Shown one piece after another: positions 1 through 5,168 of a stretch of 5,168 nt of DNA. The first letter of the stretch is position 1; every line of letters starts with the position of its first letter. The position numbers and the translations under genes were made by a program. This DNA comes from Mariprofundaceae bacterium (GTDB taxonomy: Bacteria; Pseudomonadota; Zetaproteobacteria; Mariprofundales; Mariprofundaceae), in contig JALUXN010000320.1 in NCBI GenBank assembly GCA_027018975.1, forward strand, positions 1 to 5,168, in the 5' to 3' direction. The notes below the pieces were generated by a model, which saw only the letters and a program-made list of their open reading frames with translations, was not told where the DNA came from and made no database searches.

Positions 1-42
1 CACTCCTCACTCCTCACCCCTCACCCCTCACCCCTCACCCCT
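1..42. repeat. Heptamer tandem repeat, six copies of CACYCCT
   Basis: Seen directly: two copies of CACTCCT followed by four copies of CACCCCT, with no gaps. The array touches the window edge and may continue to the left. The last four units place CCCC runs at 17-20, 24-27, 31-34 and 38-41, separated by three-base spacers. The minus strand therefore carries four GGGG runs with TGA loops, a perfect G-quadruplex motif. A 7-base unit would shift the reading frame if translated, so the array is presumably intergenic. Heptamer arrays of this type occur between genes in several bacteria and can vary in copy number between strains. No function can be assigned. Confidence 0.9.
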
Positions 43-62
43 TTCCCGCAATGTAGATTCCA

Positions 63-81
63 CGCCGGGGTTTTCCCGGCG
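63..81 (+). other. GC-only hairpin upstream of the desaturase gene
   Basis: A perfect 7-bp stem pairs CGCCGGG (63-69) with CCCGGCG (75-81) around a five-base GTTTT loop. No clean T-run follows on either strand, so it is a poor match to a rho-independent terminator, although a weakly T-rich stretch (GACTGTTTGTTG) follows on the + strand. The right arm covers most of the only SD-like sequence (GGCGGA, 78-83) that could serve a TTG start at 88 or 91. It may be a degenerate terminator of an upstream gene or a leader structure; the sequence does not decide. Confidence 0.5.
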
Positions 82-105
82 GACTGTTTGTTGCATGGTT
101 GGGGG

Positions 106-927
106 ATGGATGTGGCAGCGGTACGGTTGATGGCGTTTTTTGGCATTTTTCTACTCATGGCCGTGGCCGAAGCGCGCTGGCCGCGGCGGGCGTTGACGCA
201 GGGGCGCCAGCGCTGGCCGGCGAATCTGGCCATTGTGGTGCTCAATGCACTGTTGATGCGATTGCTGTTGCCGGCGGGGGCGGTCGGCGTGGCTGTCTGG
301 GCTCAGGGGCAGCAGTTCGGCCTGTTTCATGTGCTGCATCTGGCGCCGTCAGCGCTGCTGCTGGTGGCTGCGGTGGTGCTGCTCGATCTGATCATTTACC
401 TGCAGCATCGCTTGTTCCATCGCGTGCCGCTGCTCTGGCGGTTGCATATGGTGCACCACGCCGACCGCGATATTGATGTCACCACGGGGCTGCGCTTTCA
501 TCCGATCGAGATCATGCTATCGATGTTGATCAAGGCGGGGGTGATCCTGCTGTTGGGGATTCCGGCGACGGCGGTGGTGATCTTCGAGATTGTGCTCAAT
601 GGCATGGCGATGTTCAATCACGCCAATGTGCGCCTGCCGGCGGCGCTTGATGCGTGGCTGCGCTATCTGGTTATTACGCCCGATCTGCATCGTGTGCACC
701 ACTCGGTGATTCGCGCAGAGACCAACAGCAATTACGGCTTCAACCTCAGCATCTGGGATCGCCTCTTCGGCAGCTGGCGCGCGGCGCCGGCGCTCGGTCA
801 TGCGCGGGTGCAGATCGGTCTGGCAGATCTACAACAGGCACCGACCCATCGACTGCTGTTTATGTTGAAGCTACCGTTTGCCAACCAAAGTGGCGACTAC
901 GCCGGCGGAGCGCAGACTCGCCGGTGA
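106..927 (+). CDS. Sterol desaturase / fatty acid hydroxylase family membrane protein
   Basis: Predicted integral membrane di-iron enzyme of the fatty acid hydroxylase superfamily, which hydroxylates or desaturates lipid-type substrates using O2 and histidine-bound iron. From the ATG at 106 it is 273 residues, a normal length. The family's histidine clusters are visible: H101-RLF-H105, H114-MV-H117-H118, a further FHP (H132), FNH (H172), and H195-RV-H198-H199, followed by the usual NYGFNLSIWDRLFGSW stretch near residues 209-224. Hydrophobic segments lie at about 8-24, 40-65, 78-98 and 133-166. The start is uncertain: the frame stays open to TTG codons at 88 and 91, but the SD-like GGCGGA serving those sits in a hairpin, and ATG 106 begins just before the first membrane segment. 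ATG 106 itself has only a G-run directly before it, not a good ribosome site. The substrate cannot be deduced; sterol, fatty acid, carotenoid and ether-lipid enzymes all share these motifs. It appears intact. Confidence 0.9.
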   Translation: MDVAAVRLMAFFGIFLLMAVAEARWPRRALTQGRQRWPANLAIVVLNALLMRLLLPAGAVGVAVWAQGQQFGLFHVLHLAPSALLLVAAVVLLDLIIYLQHRLFHRVPLLWRLHMVHHADRDIDVTTGLRFHPIEIMLSMLIKAGVILLLGIPATAVVIFEIVLNGMAMFNHANVRLPAALDAWLRYLVITPDLHRVHHSVIRAETNSNYGFNLSIWDRLFGSWRAAPALGHARVQIGLADLQQAPTHRLLFMLKLPFANQSGDYAGGAQTRR

Positions 928-967
928 GAGAATCTGGTTGGCATTTGTGGAAGCGGTTTGGTGAGTA

Positions 968-992
968 TGGATTCCCGCCTGCCGGGGAATGA
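968..992 (+). repeat. Short palindromic repeat, ATTCCC-N8-GGGAAT type, copy 1
   Basis: The core at 971-990 is ATTCCC, eight bases, GGGAAT. This matches the pattern described for the Neisseria dRS3 repeat, and similar sequences are common between genes in other proteobacteria. Its first 15 bases (968-982) are the exact reverse complement of 1149-1163, so a second, slightly degenerate copy lies in the opposite orientation downstream. In Neisseria such repeats serve as recombination or phage-insertion sites; no such role is shown here. Confidence 0.7.
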
Positions 993-1025
993 ACGGTGGG
1001 TGTGTGCAATGGACGAGAAAAGTTC

Positions 1026-1085
1026 ACCACGGAGTACACAGAGTTATGACGGGCAATCGAGATTTTACTCTGTGTACTCTGTGGT
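1026..1085. repeat. Large inverted repeat, 19-bp stem, 22-nt loop
   Basis: Bases 1026-1044 pair with 1067-1085 over 19 positions, with one G-T wobble (1031/1080) and no bulge; the loop is 1045-1066. The arms resemble the CCACGGAG/CTCCGTGG-type intergenic repeats I recall from many unrelated bacterial genomes. No T-run follows the right arm, so it is not a typical terminator, although it could stabilise or end the upstream transcript. It lies between the two inverted copies of the shorter repeat. Confidence 0.85.
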
Positions 1086-1139
1086 TCCTCCTAACATACG
1101 ATAAACACACATCCCGCACGCTTGTGAGGCAGCATTGCG

Positions 1140-1163
1140 TCATCCCGCGCAGGCGGGAATCCA
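1140..1163 (-). repeat. Short palindromic repeat, copy 2, inverted
   Basis: This is the opposite-orientation partner of 968-992. Fifteen bases (1149-1163) are a perfect reverse complement of 968-982; the other end differs by small changes, giving ATCCC instead of ATTCCC. It can fold alone, pairing CCCGC (1144-1148) with GCGGG (1153-1157) around a four-base loop. With copy 1 it brackets a 196-bp stretch. Apart from these repeats, 928-1217 contains no convincing gene on either strand. Confidence 0.65.
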
Positions 1164-1217
1164 CGCAGCAATGGCTCCTCGCTTGAGGGGCTGCGGAATG
1201 ATGAAGTGAGGTGACAG

Positions 1218-1412
1218 ATGAGTGAAGAGTTGGTGAATCGCTGCGAGTGTGTCGGACGGACATTTGCGCAGCTTAAGGCGTATGAGAGCTTCGAGCAGGC
1301 GCAGCAGGCGACTGGTTGCGGTGCAGAGTGTGAGGGGTGCGTGCCCTATCTCAAATTGATGTTTCAGACCGGTGAGACGGCGTTTGCGATCGACGACCCG
1401 CGTTTGCCGTAG
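1218..1412 (+). CDS. Small Bfd-like [2Fe-2S]-binding protein
   Basis: A 64-residue soluble protein with five cysteines: C9-x-C11 near the start and C34-x3-C38-x2-C41 in the middle, followed by VPYLKLMFQTGETAF. The outer CxC plus CxxC arrangement (C9, C11, C38, C41) matches the ligand order of the bacterioferritin-associated ferredoxin (Bfd-like [2Fe-2S]) fold, with 26 residues between the pairs, slightly fewer than in E. coli Bfd. That fold also appears as a domain in nitrite reductases and other redox enzymes. The GCGxxCxxCxPYL version is, from memory, a distinct small-protein subgroup with no settled function. The start is well supported by GAGGTG at 1208-1213, four bases before the ATG. 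There is no bacterioferritin gene in the window, so iron release from bacterioferritin should not be assumed. Its neighbours downstream are thiol redox genes, which fits an electron-transfer or iron-sensing role by inference only. Confidence 0.78.
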   Translation: MSEELVNRCECVGRTFAQLKAYESFEQAQQATGCGAECEGCVPYLKLMFQTGETAFAIDDPRLP

Positions 1413-1515
1413 ATTGCCGCCTGCCTCAGGGCGAAACCATTGCGCGGTTGGGGTTGTCTCGGCTGCGCGTGGCTTGCAACATGGCGGCCGCTGTTTGCTG
1501 ATATGAATGACATTT

Positions 1516-1520
1516 GGAGG
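1516..1520 (+). promoter_or_regulatory. Ribosome binding site deciding the start of the thioredoxin-like gene
   Basis: A full GGAGG core precedes two consecutive ATG codons at 1524 and 1527. The gap is only three bases to the first and six to the second. Normal spacing therefore favours ATG 1527, making the protein one residue shorter than the longest reading. Confidence 0.7.
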
Positions 1521-1526
1521 TGAATG

Positions 1527-2078
1527 ATGGCACTTGTGGCTTCGATACATGTGGATGCAGGTTGGCAGCTGCCCGATATGCAGTTGACCGATGTGGAGGG
1601 CAAGCCGGTGGCGCTGCCGTCGTTGATGGGGGAGAAGGGGTTGTTGGTCGCCTTTACCTGTAATCACTGCCCCTATGCGATTGCGGTCTGGCCACGACTG
1701 ATTCGTCATGCGGCCACGTTGAAAGCGATGGGGATTGCGACGGTGGCGGTGAATCCGAATATCCACCCTGATTATCCTGAAGATGGCGTTGATGCGATGC
1801 GTGAGAAGATCGCCGAGTGGGGGATCGATTTCCCCTATCTGGCCGATACGACGCAGGATGTGGCCAGGGCATTTGAGGCGCAGTGCACGCCTGATCTCTA
1901 TCTCTTCGCGGCTGATGGTGGGCTCTATTATCATGGCCGGATTGACGATTACTGGAAGGATGAGGCGAAGGTGACGCGGCAGGAGCTGCTGCCCGCCGCC
2001 GAAGCGCTGGTCGCCGGAGAGCCCGCACCGCAGCCGCAGCACCCGACCATCGGCTGTTCGATCAAGTGGCGCGAGTAA
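1527..2078 (+). CDS. Thioredoxin-like / AhpC-TSA family redoxin
   Basis: A 183-residue cytoplasmic thioredoxin-fold protein of the AhpC/TSA-like group often labelled 'thioredoxin family protein' or PRX-like. The active-site region reads AFTCNHCPYA, with C45 and C48 forming a CxxC motif after the first beta strand. The cis-proline loop is C120-T-P-D. The C-terminal part carries GRIDDYWKD (about 137-145) and ends with GCSIKWRE (C177), both typical of this family and supporting an intact gene. There is no signal peptide. The family is assumed to do thiol-disulfide exchange or peroxide reduction, but its substrate is generally unknown. The upstream gap to the Bfd-like gene is 114 bp with no recognisable terminator, so co-transcription is possible but unproven. 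The peroxiredoxin gene follows after 131 bp. Confidence 0.88.
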   Translation: MALVASIHVDAGWQLPDMQLTDVEGKPVALPSLMGEKGLLVAFTCNHCPYAIAVWPRLIRHAATLKAMGIATVAVNPNIHPDYPEDGVDAMREKIAEWGIDFPYLADTTQDVARAFEAQCTPDLYLFAADGGLYYHGRIDDYWKDEAKVTRQELLPAAEALVAGEPAPQPQHPTIGCSIKWRE

Positions 2079-2180
2079 ATTGACGGGTGCGCAAGAACGG
2101 CAGCAGAAAAAGTAGGGTGGTTTTCTTGTGCGGATCACCTACACTCGCTGCCGGATGATCGCTCAGGCTGCGCCGGGCGA

Positions 2181-2189
2181 TGCTATATT
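2181..2189 (+). promoter_or_regulatory. Candidate extended -10 promoter for the peroxiredoxin gene
   Basis: TGC directly precedes TATATT (2184-2189), which matches the sigma-70 -10 consensus at five of six positions with the extended TGn element. No good -35 box lies 16-18 bases upstream, which fits an extended -10 promoter or one needing an activator. Transcription would start near 2196, giving a very short leader that begins at the ribosome binding site. I found no convincing OxyR site. This is a prediction from consensus only. Confidence 0.45.
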
Positions 2190-2209
2190 GGAATCTAAGG
2201 AGTGTATAA

Positions 2210-2812
2210 ATGAGTGTATTAGTTGGTAAGCAAGCCCCCGATTTCACTGCTGCGGCAGTGATGGCAGATGGCTCTATAAATGAGAGTTTTTCCCTCTCCG
2301 ATTACAAGGGCAAGTATGTTGTCCTCTTCTTCTATCCGCTCGACTTCACCTTTGTCTGCCCCTCCGAGTTGATCGCATTTGATCACCGCATCAAAGAGTT
2401 TGCCGATCGTGGCGTACAGGTGATTGGCTGCTCGATCGACTCGCAGTTCACCCATGCAGCGTGGCGCAACACGGCAGTGAATGACGGTGGTATCGGCGAG
2501 GTCGCCTATCCGCTGGTGGCGGACGTGAAGCATGAGATTTGCCAGGCCTATGATGTGGAGTTTGCCGATGCAGGTGTCGCTTTCCGTGGCTCTTTCCTGA
2601 TCGACAAAGATGGCGTGGTGCGTCATCAGGTGGTCAACGATCTGCCGCTGGGGCGCAATATCGACGAAATGCTGCGCATGATCGACGCGCTGCAGTTCAC
2701 CGAAGAGCATGGCGAAGTCTGCCCGGCCGGCTGGAACAAAGGCGACCGCGGCATGGTGCCCGATGCCGATGGCGTCGCCACCTATCTGGCAGATGAGGCG
2801 GACAAGCTCTAA
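2210..2812 (+). CDS. Peroxiredoxin, typical 2-Cys (AhpC/Prx1 type)
   Basis: A 200-residue cytoplasmic thiol peroxidase that reduces hydrogen peroxide and organic hydroperoxides. The peroxidatic cysteine is C50 in PLDFTFVCPSE, with P43 and T47 completing the PxxxTxxC motif; the catalytic arginine is R127 in AFRGSFLID. The resolving cysteine is C171 in EVCPAGW, as expected for a disulfide-linked obligate dimer. A GGIG loop (93-96) corresponds to the GGLG element linked to overoxidation sensitivity, but the C-terminal YF partner reads YL (192-193). Two additional cysteines, C74 and C111, are present. Start: AAGGAG (2197-2202) lies seven bases before the ATG, an excellent ribosome site. No dedicated reductase gene (AhpF type) is in the window, so the electron donor is unknown; the adjacent thioredoxin-like protein is one untested possibility. 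A hairpin terminator lies about 160 bp downstream. The gene is complete. Confidence 0.96.
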   Translation: MSVLVGKQAPDFTAAAVMADGSINESFSLSDYKGKYVVLFFYPLDFTFVCPSELIAFDHRIKEFADRGVQVIGCSIDSQFTHAAWRNTAVNDGGIGEVAYPLVADVKHEICQAYDVEFADAGVAFRGSFLIDKDGVVRHQVVNDLPLGRNIDEMLRMIDALQFTEEHGEVCPAGWNKGDRGMVPDADGVATYLADEADKL

Positions 2813-2821
2813 ATCCGTTGC

Positions 2822-2938
2822 AACTGTTCATCTCATCCCACGGTTTGCCCGCTAGCTGCGTTGAACATGCTCATGTGCAGTAGCACACTGCGCGTGTTCG
2901 CCTTGCTATCGAACAAACCATGGGCGATCTGAACAGTT
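2822..2938. repeat. 117-nt extended imperfect palindrome
   Basis: Matching arm segments share one centre near 2880.5: 2822-2830 with 2930-2938 (9/9), 2837-2847 with 2914-2924 (10/11), 2850-2856 with 2905-2911 (6/7), 2863-2870 with 2892-2899 (8 with one G-T pair), and 2874-2878 with 2883-2887 around a four-base AGTA loop. It begins 10 bases after the peroxiredoxin stop and ends before the terminator, so it should sit in the 3' end of that transcript. The core, TTGAACATGCTCATGTGC and its partner GTGTTCGCCTTGC, resembles dispersed stem-loop repeats I remember from gammaproteobacterial intergenic regions, so it is probably a dispersed element rather than unique to this locus. No protein is encoded. 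Confidence 0.8.
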
Positions 2939-2968
2939 CCAGCATCTAGCTGATGTTACATTCACCCG

Positions 2969-2995
2969 AAGCCCCGCCATTGTGCGGGGCTTTTT
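2969..2995 (+). terminator. Rho-independent terminator after the peroxiredoxin gene
   Basis: AAGCCCCGC (2969-2977) pairs perfectly with GCGGGGCTT (2984-2992) around a six-base loop. A run of five T (2991-2995) starts at the end of the stem. It lies about 155 bases past the peroxiredoxin stop and should end that transcript, insulating the next gene. Confidence 0.92.
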
Positions 2996-3000
2996 GGTGT

Positions 3001-3029
3001 TTGGCGCGGGTGGCTGGAATGGTTAGCGT
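3001..3029 (+). promoter_or_regulatory. Weak candidate sigma-70 promoter for the glutamate dehydrogenase gene
   Basis: TTGGCG (3001-3006) and TAGCGT (3024-3029) are separated by 17 bases, the ideal spacing, but the boxes match consensus at only four and three positions. Support comes mainly from position: between a strong terminator and a gene with its own ribosome site, where some promoter is needed. Confidence 0.25.
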
Positions 3030-3067
3030 GCCCTCATAGCGGCAAGCGCAACGTGGAGGGTGACGAT

Positions 3068-5168
3068 ATGATGCGACACTTACGACAACAACTGATCCAA
3101 CTGCTTGATCAGGCGCGACGACAGCATCGCATGGATCAGGTGCAGCCGCGCTTAATGGCGGTGCTGGTGCAGGATTTCCTCACCCTGCTGCCGCGCGGCA
3201 AGCGCAGTGCGGTGGAGATGCGTTCGCGTAGCCTGAGTCACGGCAATCTGCACCGCCACATCTTCACCATCCGCTGCCCCGATCAGGCTTTTTATCTCGA
3301 TGCGATCAAGGGTTATCTGCTGCAGAAAGGCATCCAGCCGATCGGCCAGCAGACAATGGTGGCGCGCATGCTCTGCGGGCCGGATGGGTGCGACCTGGAG
3401 CTGCGCGACCCGGATATTCACGACGAAGACAACTTCATGTTCATCGCCCTGCACATCTCCGCCACCCTCTGCCCCGATCCGGAGCCGATCCGGCTCGATA
3501 TTCAGGCGATTCTGCGCGCGGTCGATCTGTCGGTGAGCAACTTCTCGGCGATGCGCAAGGCGGTCGCCTACGCGGTGGCGCGGCTGATGCCCGAAGCCCC
3601 CGATGCGGCGGCGCTGCTCGACTGGATGAACGATAATCACTACCTCTATTTTGCGTTGTCGCACGGTGATCAGCGGCTGGGCTTGATGAAAAACCGGCGG
3701 GTGATGCAGCGCGTGGTGCGCGGCTTGGAGGAGGAGATTGCGCAGATGCCGGCGCCGCAGCAGGCGGGGGTGAGCTGGTGGCAGCTGCCGGCCAGTCAAC
3801 ACTATCTCTACAGCGAGGCGAGCGTGGAGGTGGTGCGCGTCTGCTGGACGGAGCCGGAACACCGTATCAACTCGATGCTGATTGTCGGCCACTTTTCGCG
3901 CAGCGCTCGTTTTGCCAATGCCAGCTATCTGCCGGTGATGGCGACAGCGTGGCGCACACTGGCGGGCGATCCGCTGCTGCAGCACTCCGCCTTCTACCGG
4001 CGTGAGATTCGCACCCTCTTCGATCGTATCCCCAAACGAATCCTGCTCGCCACTGAACCGGCCGACTGGCTGGAGCCGCTGAAGGCGATTATCGATCTGG
4101 CCGATCCGATGCAGCTGGTCAGCGCGGTGCTGCGCAGCCGGGACGGGCATCTTGATACGTTGATGATTGCCATTGCCGCTAAGCGCTACGGGCCGGTGGT
4201 CTTGCAGCGCATCCTCGATACGCTCGGCGATGCCGGCATGCGGATTCACGGCTATGAGTCGTTCGGCACCGGACCGCACCGGCTGATCTTTATCGGCGTG
4301 GAGCGGGCGAGTGTCACCATCAGCCGGCAGCGCTGCGAAGAGTTAATCCGGCGCTGCATCATTTTCTGGAAGGATCTGGCCAAGGCGGAGGTGTTGCGCC
4401 ACGCCGATCTGTTCGATATTCCCGCCACATTGCAGGAGCTGGAGCATGTGCCGCCGCTCTATCAGGAGCTCTTTCCGCCGGCGCAGTTCAGTCGCGATCT
4501 GCAGATGCGCCGGCGCCTACTGGCCAACGGGCGCACCTGTGTGCATGTGACCAGCAAGGCGGGCAGCCGTGGTGACAAGCGGCATGAGGTGGAGCTGCGC
4601 ATCTACGCTATTGAGCAGTCCTCCCTCGGCGAGCTGGTGGACACCATCCGCTCCTTCGCGCTCGATCCGGTGCAGGAGTCGGTGATTCCTTTCGGTCGGA
4701 TGCCCGATGGTGAGCAAGGGCGTGCTGATGCGCAGGGCGACTGCGCCTGCATCCATATCTCTTCGCTGATCTGCCGTGCGCCGCACCATCTGGATAGTGA
4801 CGCTGTGGCGCGGCTGCGGCGCGGGTTGGCGCAGGTGCTCAATGGCGAGGCGGATCACGATCCGCTCAATGCGCTGGTGGTGCTGGCCGGCCTGTCGATT
4901 GAGGAGGTGGCGATTCTGATCACTCTGCGCAACCATCTGGTGCAGCTGATGCCCGATGCCGCGCGCATGCCGCTCTCCGAGATGATGATGCGCCACCCCA
5001 ATGTGGCCGCCGCCCTGCAGCAGCTCTTTGCCGCCCATCATCTGCCGGCGATGCCGGACTCCTTTCTGGCCGAGTCGCGGGCGCAGTTTCACGCGGCTAT
5101 GGGTGATGTGGCGAGTCTGGCCGATGATCGTTGGTTCCGCGCCTTGGCGGAGCTGGTGGAGGCCTCCC
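3068..5168 (+). CDS. NAD-dependent glutamate dehydrogenase-type protein (large, GDH2/Bac_GDH class), N-terminal part
   Basis: The frame is open from ATG 3068 to the window edge, 700 complete codons without a stop; GGAGGG (3055-3060) lies seven bases before the start. The translation follows the N-terminal half of the large (about 1,600-residue) bacterial NAD-glutamate dehydrogenases, which deaminate glutamate to 2-oxoglutarate. Correspondences, judged from memory of the family: FYLD (75-78) for FLVDS; WMNDNHYLYFALSHGD (186-201) for the WLxDNHFTFLGY block; GHFSRSARFANASYLP (274-289) for the GLFTSSVYNES..IP block; FYRREIRTLFDRIPKR (309-324) for the region before the ACT-like repeats; and LNALVVLAGLSIEEVAIL (600-617) for FNRLVLTANLPWRDVALL. 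This half holds ACT-like and helical regulatory regions; the Rossmann catalytic domain should start just past the edge and is not seen. Key blocks are clearly altered, for example the aromatic FLGY is YFAL, so this is a divergent member. It could have a changed regulatory response; activity cannot be judged here. Confidence 0.85.
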   Translation, partial: MMRHLRQQLIQLLDQARRQHRMDQVQPRLMAVLVQDFLTLLPRGKRSAVEMRSRSLSHGNLHRHIFTIRCPDQAFYLDAIKGYLLQKGIQPIGQQTMVARMLCGPDGCDLELRDPDIHDEDNFMFIALHISATLCPDPEPIRLDIQAILRAVDLSVSNFSAMRKAVAYAVARLMPEAPDAAALLDWMNDNHYLYFALSHGDQRLGLMKNRRVMQRVVRGLEEEIAQMPAPQQAGVSWWQLPASQHYLYSEASVEVVRVCWTEPEHRINSMLIVGHFSRSARFANASYLPVMATAWRTLAGDPLLQHSAFYRREIRTLFDRIPKRILLATEPADWLEPLKAIIDLADPMQLVSAVLRSRDGHLDTLMIAIAAKRYGPVVLQRILDTLGDAGMRIHGYESFGTGPHRLIFIGVERASVTISRQRCEELIRRCIIFWKDLAKAEVLRHADLFDIPATLQELEHVPPLYQELFPPAQFSRDLQMRRRLLANGRTCVHVTSKAGSRGDKRHEVELRIYAIEQSSLGELVDTIRSFALDPVQESVIPFGRMPDGEQGRADAQGDCACIHISSLICRAPHHLDSDAVARLRRGLAQVLNGEADHDPLNALVVLAGLSIEEVAILITLRNHLVQLMPDAARMPLSEMMMRHPNVAAALQQLFAAHHLPAMPDSFLAESRAQFHAAMGDVASLADDRWFRALAELVEAS

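Noticed and set aside
968..1163. CRISPR array or intact insertion sequence
   Set aside because: The repeats are only two copies, inverted and not regularly spaced, and there is no transposase gene between them.
989..1186. 65-codon + strand ORF in the intergenic region
   Set aside because: It is built from the repeats: its end reads VIPRRRES, the usual spurious translation of the ATTCCC/GGGAAT repeat. It has no ribosome binding site or recognisable domain.
2080..2108. TTGACG at 2080-2085 as a -35 box
   Set aside because: No acceptable -10 box lies 16-18 bases downstream; 2103-2108 reads GCAGAA.
2089..2131. 9-bp inverted repeat (2089-2097 / 2123-2131) after the thioredoxin-like gene
   Set aside because: Its loop is 25 bases, one pair is G-T and no T-run follows the right arm, so I do not call it a terminator.
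1140..2138. 332-codon minus-strand ORF
   Set aside because: It lies antisense to the Bfd-like and thioredoxin-like genes, whose proteins are clearly recognisable. Its sequence is arginine/histidine/proline-rich low-complexity, typical of a shadow frame.
3152..4279. 375-codon minus-strand ORF
   Set aside because: It is an antisense shadow of the glutamate dehydrogenase-type gene, whose + strand frame is open over the whole region and matches a known family. The minus-strand product is rich in H, R and Q and has no domain I recognise.
4517..5092. 191-codon minus-strand ORF
   Set aside because: Same reason: it is a shadow of the real + strand reading frame, with His/Arg/Gln-rich composition.

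Overview
The window looks like chromosomal DNA from a proteobacterium, most likely a gammaproteobacterium. This rests on the moderately high GC, the style of the peroxiredoxin and the NAD-glutamate dehydrogenase-type protein, and intergenic palindromic repeats of a kind I associate with that group. I cannot name the genus. All supported genes are on the + strand, and each has its own intergenic gap of about 100-300 bp, so this does not look like one tight operon.

Layout. (1) Bases 1-105: six copies of a CACYCCT heptamer, whose minus strand is a perfect G-quadruplex motif, then a GC-only hairpin. (2) 106-927: a membrane-bound, histidine-rich sterol desaturase/fatty acid hydroxylase family enzyme. 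(3) 928-1217: no gene, but three inverted-repeat units, with two copies of an ATTCCC...GGGAAT-type repeat in opposite orientation flanking a 19-bp-stem hairpin. (4) 1218-1412: a 64-residue Bfd-like [2Fe-2S] protein. (5) 1527-2078: a thioredoxin-fold, AhpC/TSA-type protein with a CNHC motif. (6) 2210-2812: a typical 2-Cys peroxiredoxin with an extended -10 promoter candidate and a strong ribosome binding site. (7) 2813-3067: a 117-nt extended palindrome followed by a clear rho-independent terminator. (8) 3068 to the window end: the N-terminal regulatory part (700 residues) of a large NAD-dependent glutamate dehydrogenase-type protein. It runs off the edge, so its catalytic domain is not visible.

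How it fits together. The three central genes are all thiol or iron-sulfur redox proteins: Bfd-like ferredoxin, thioredoxin-like protein, peroxiredoxin. Grouping them as a peroxide-defence or redox neighbourhood is reasonable, but nothing in the sequence proves they work together. The terminator at 2969-2995 separates them from the glutamate dehydrogenase gene, which has its own ribosome binding site and serves amino-acid catabolism.

I see no defence system, CRISPR array, RNA gene or intact mobile element. The observations most worth checking are the repeat structures, the Bfd-like/thioredoxin-like/peroxiredoxin grouping, and the divergent N-terminal region of the glutamate dehydrogenase-type protein.
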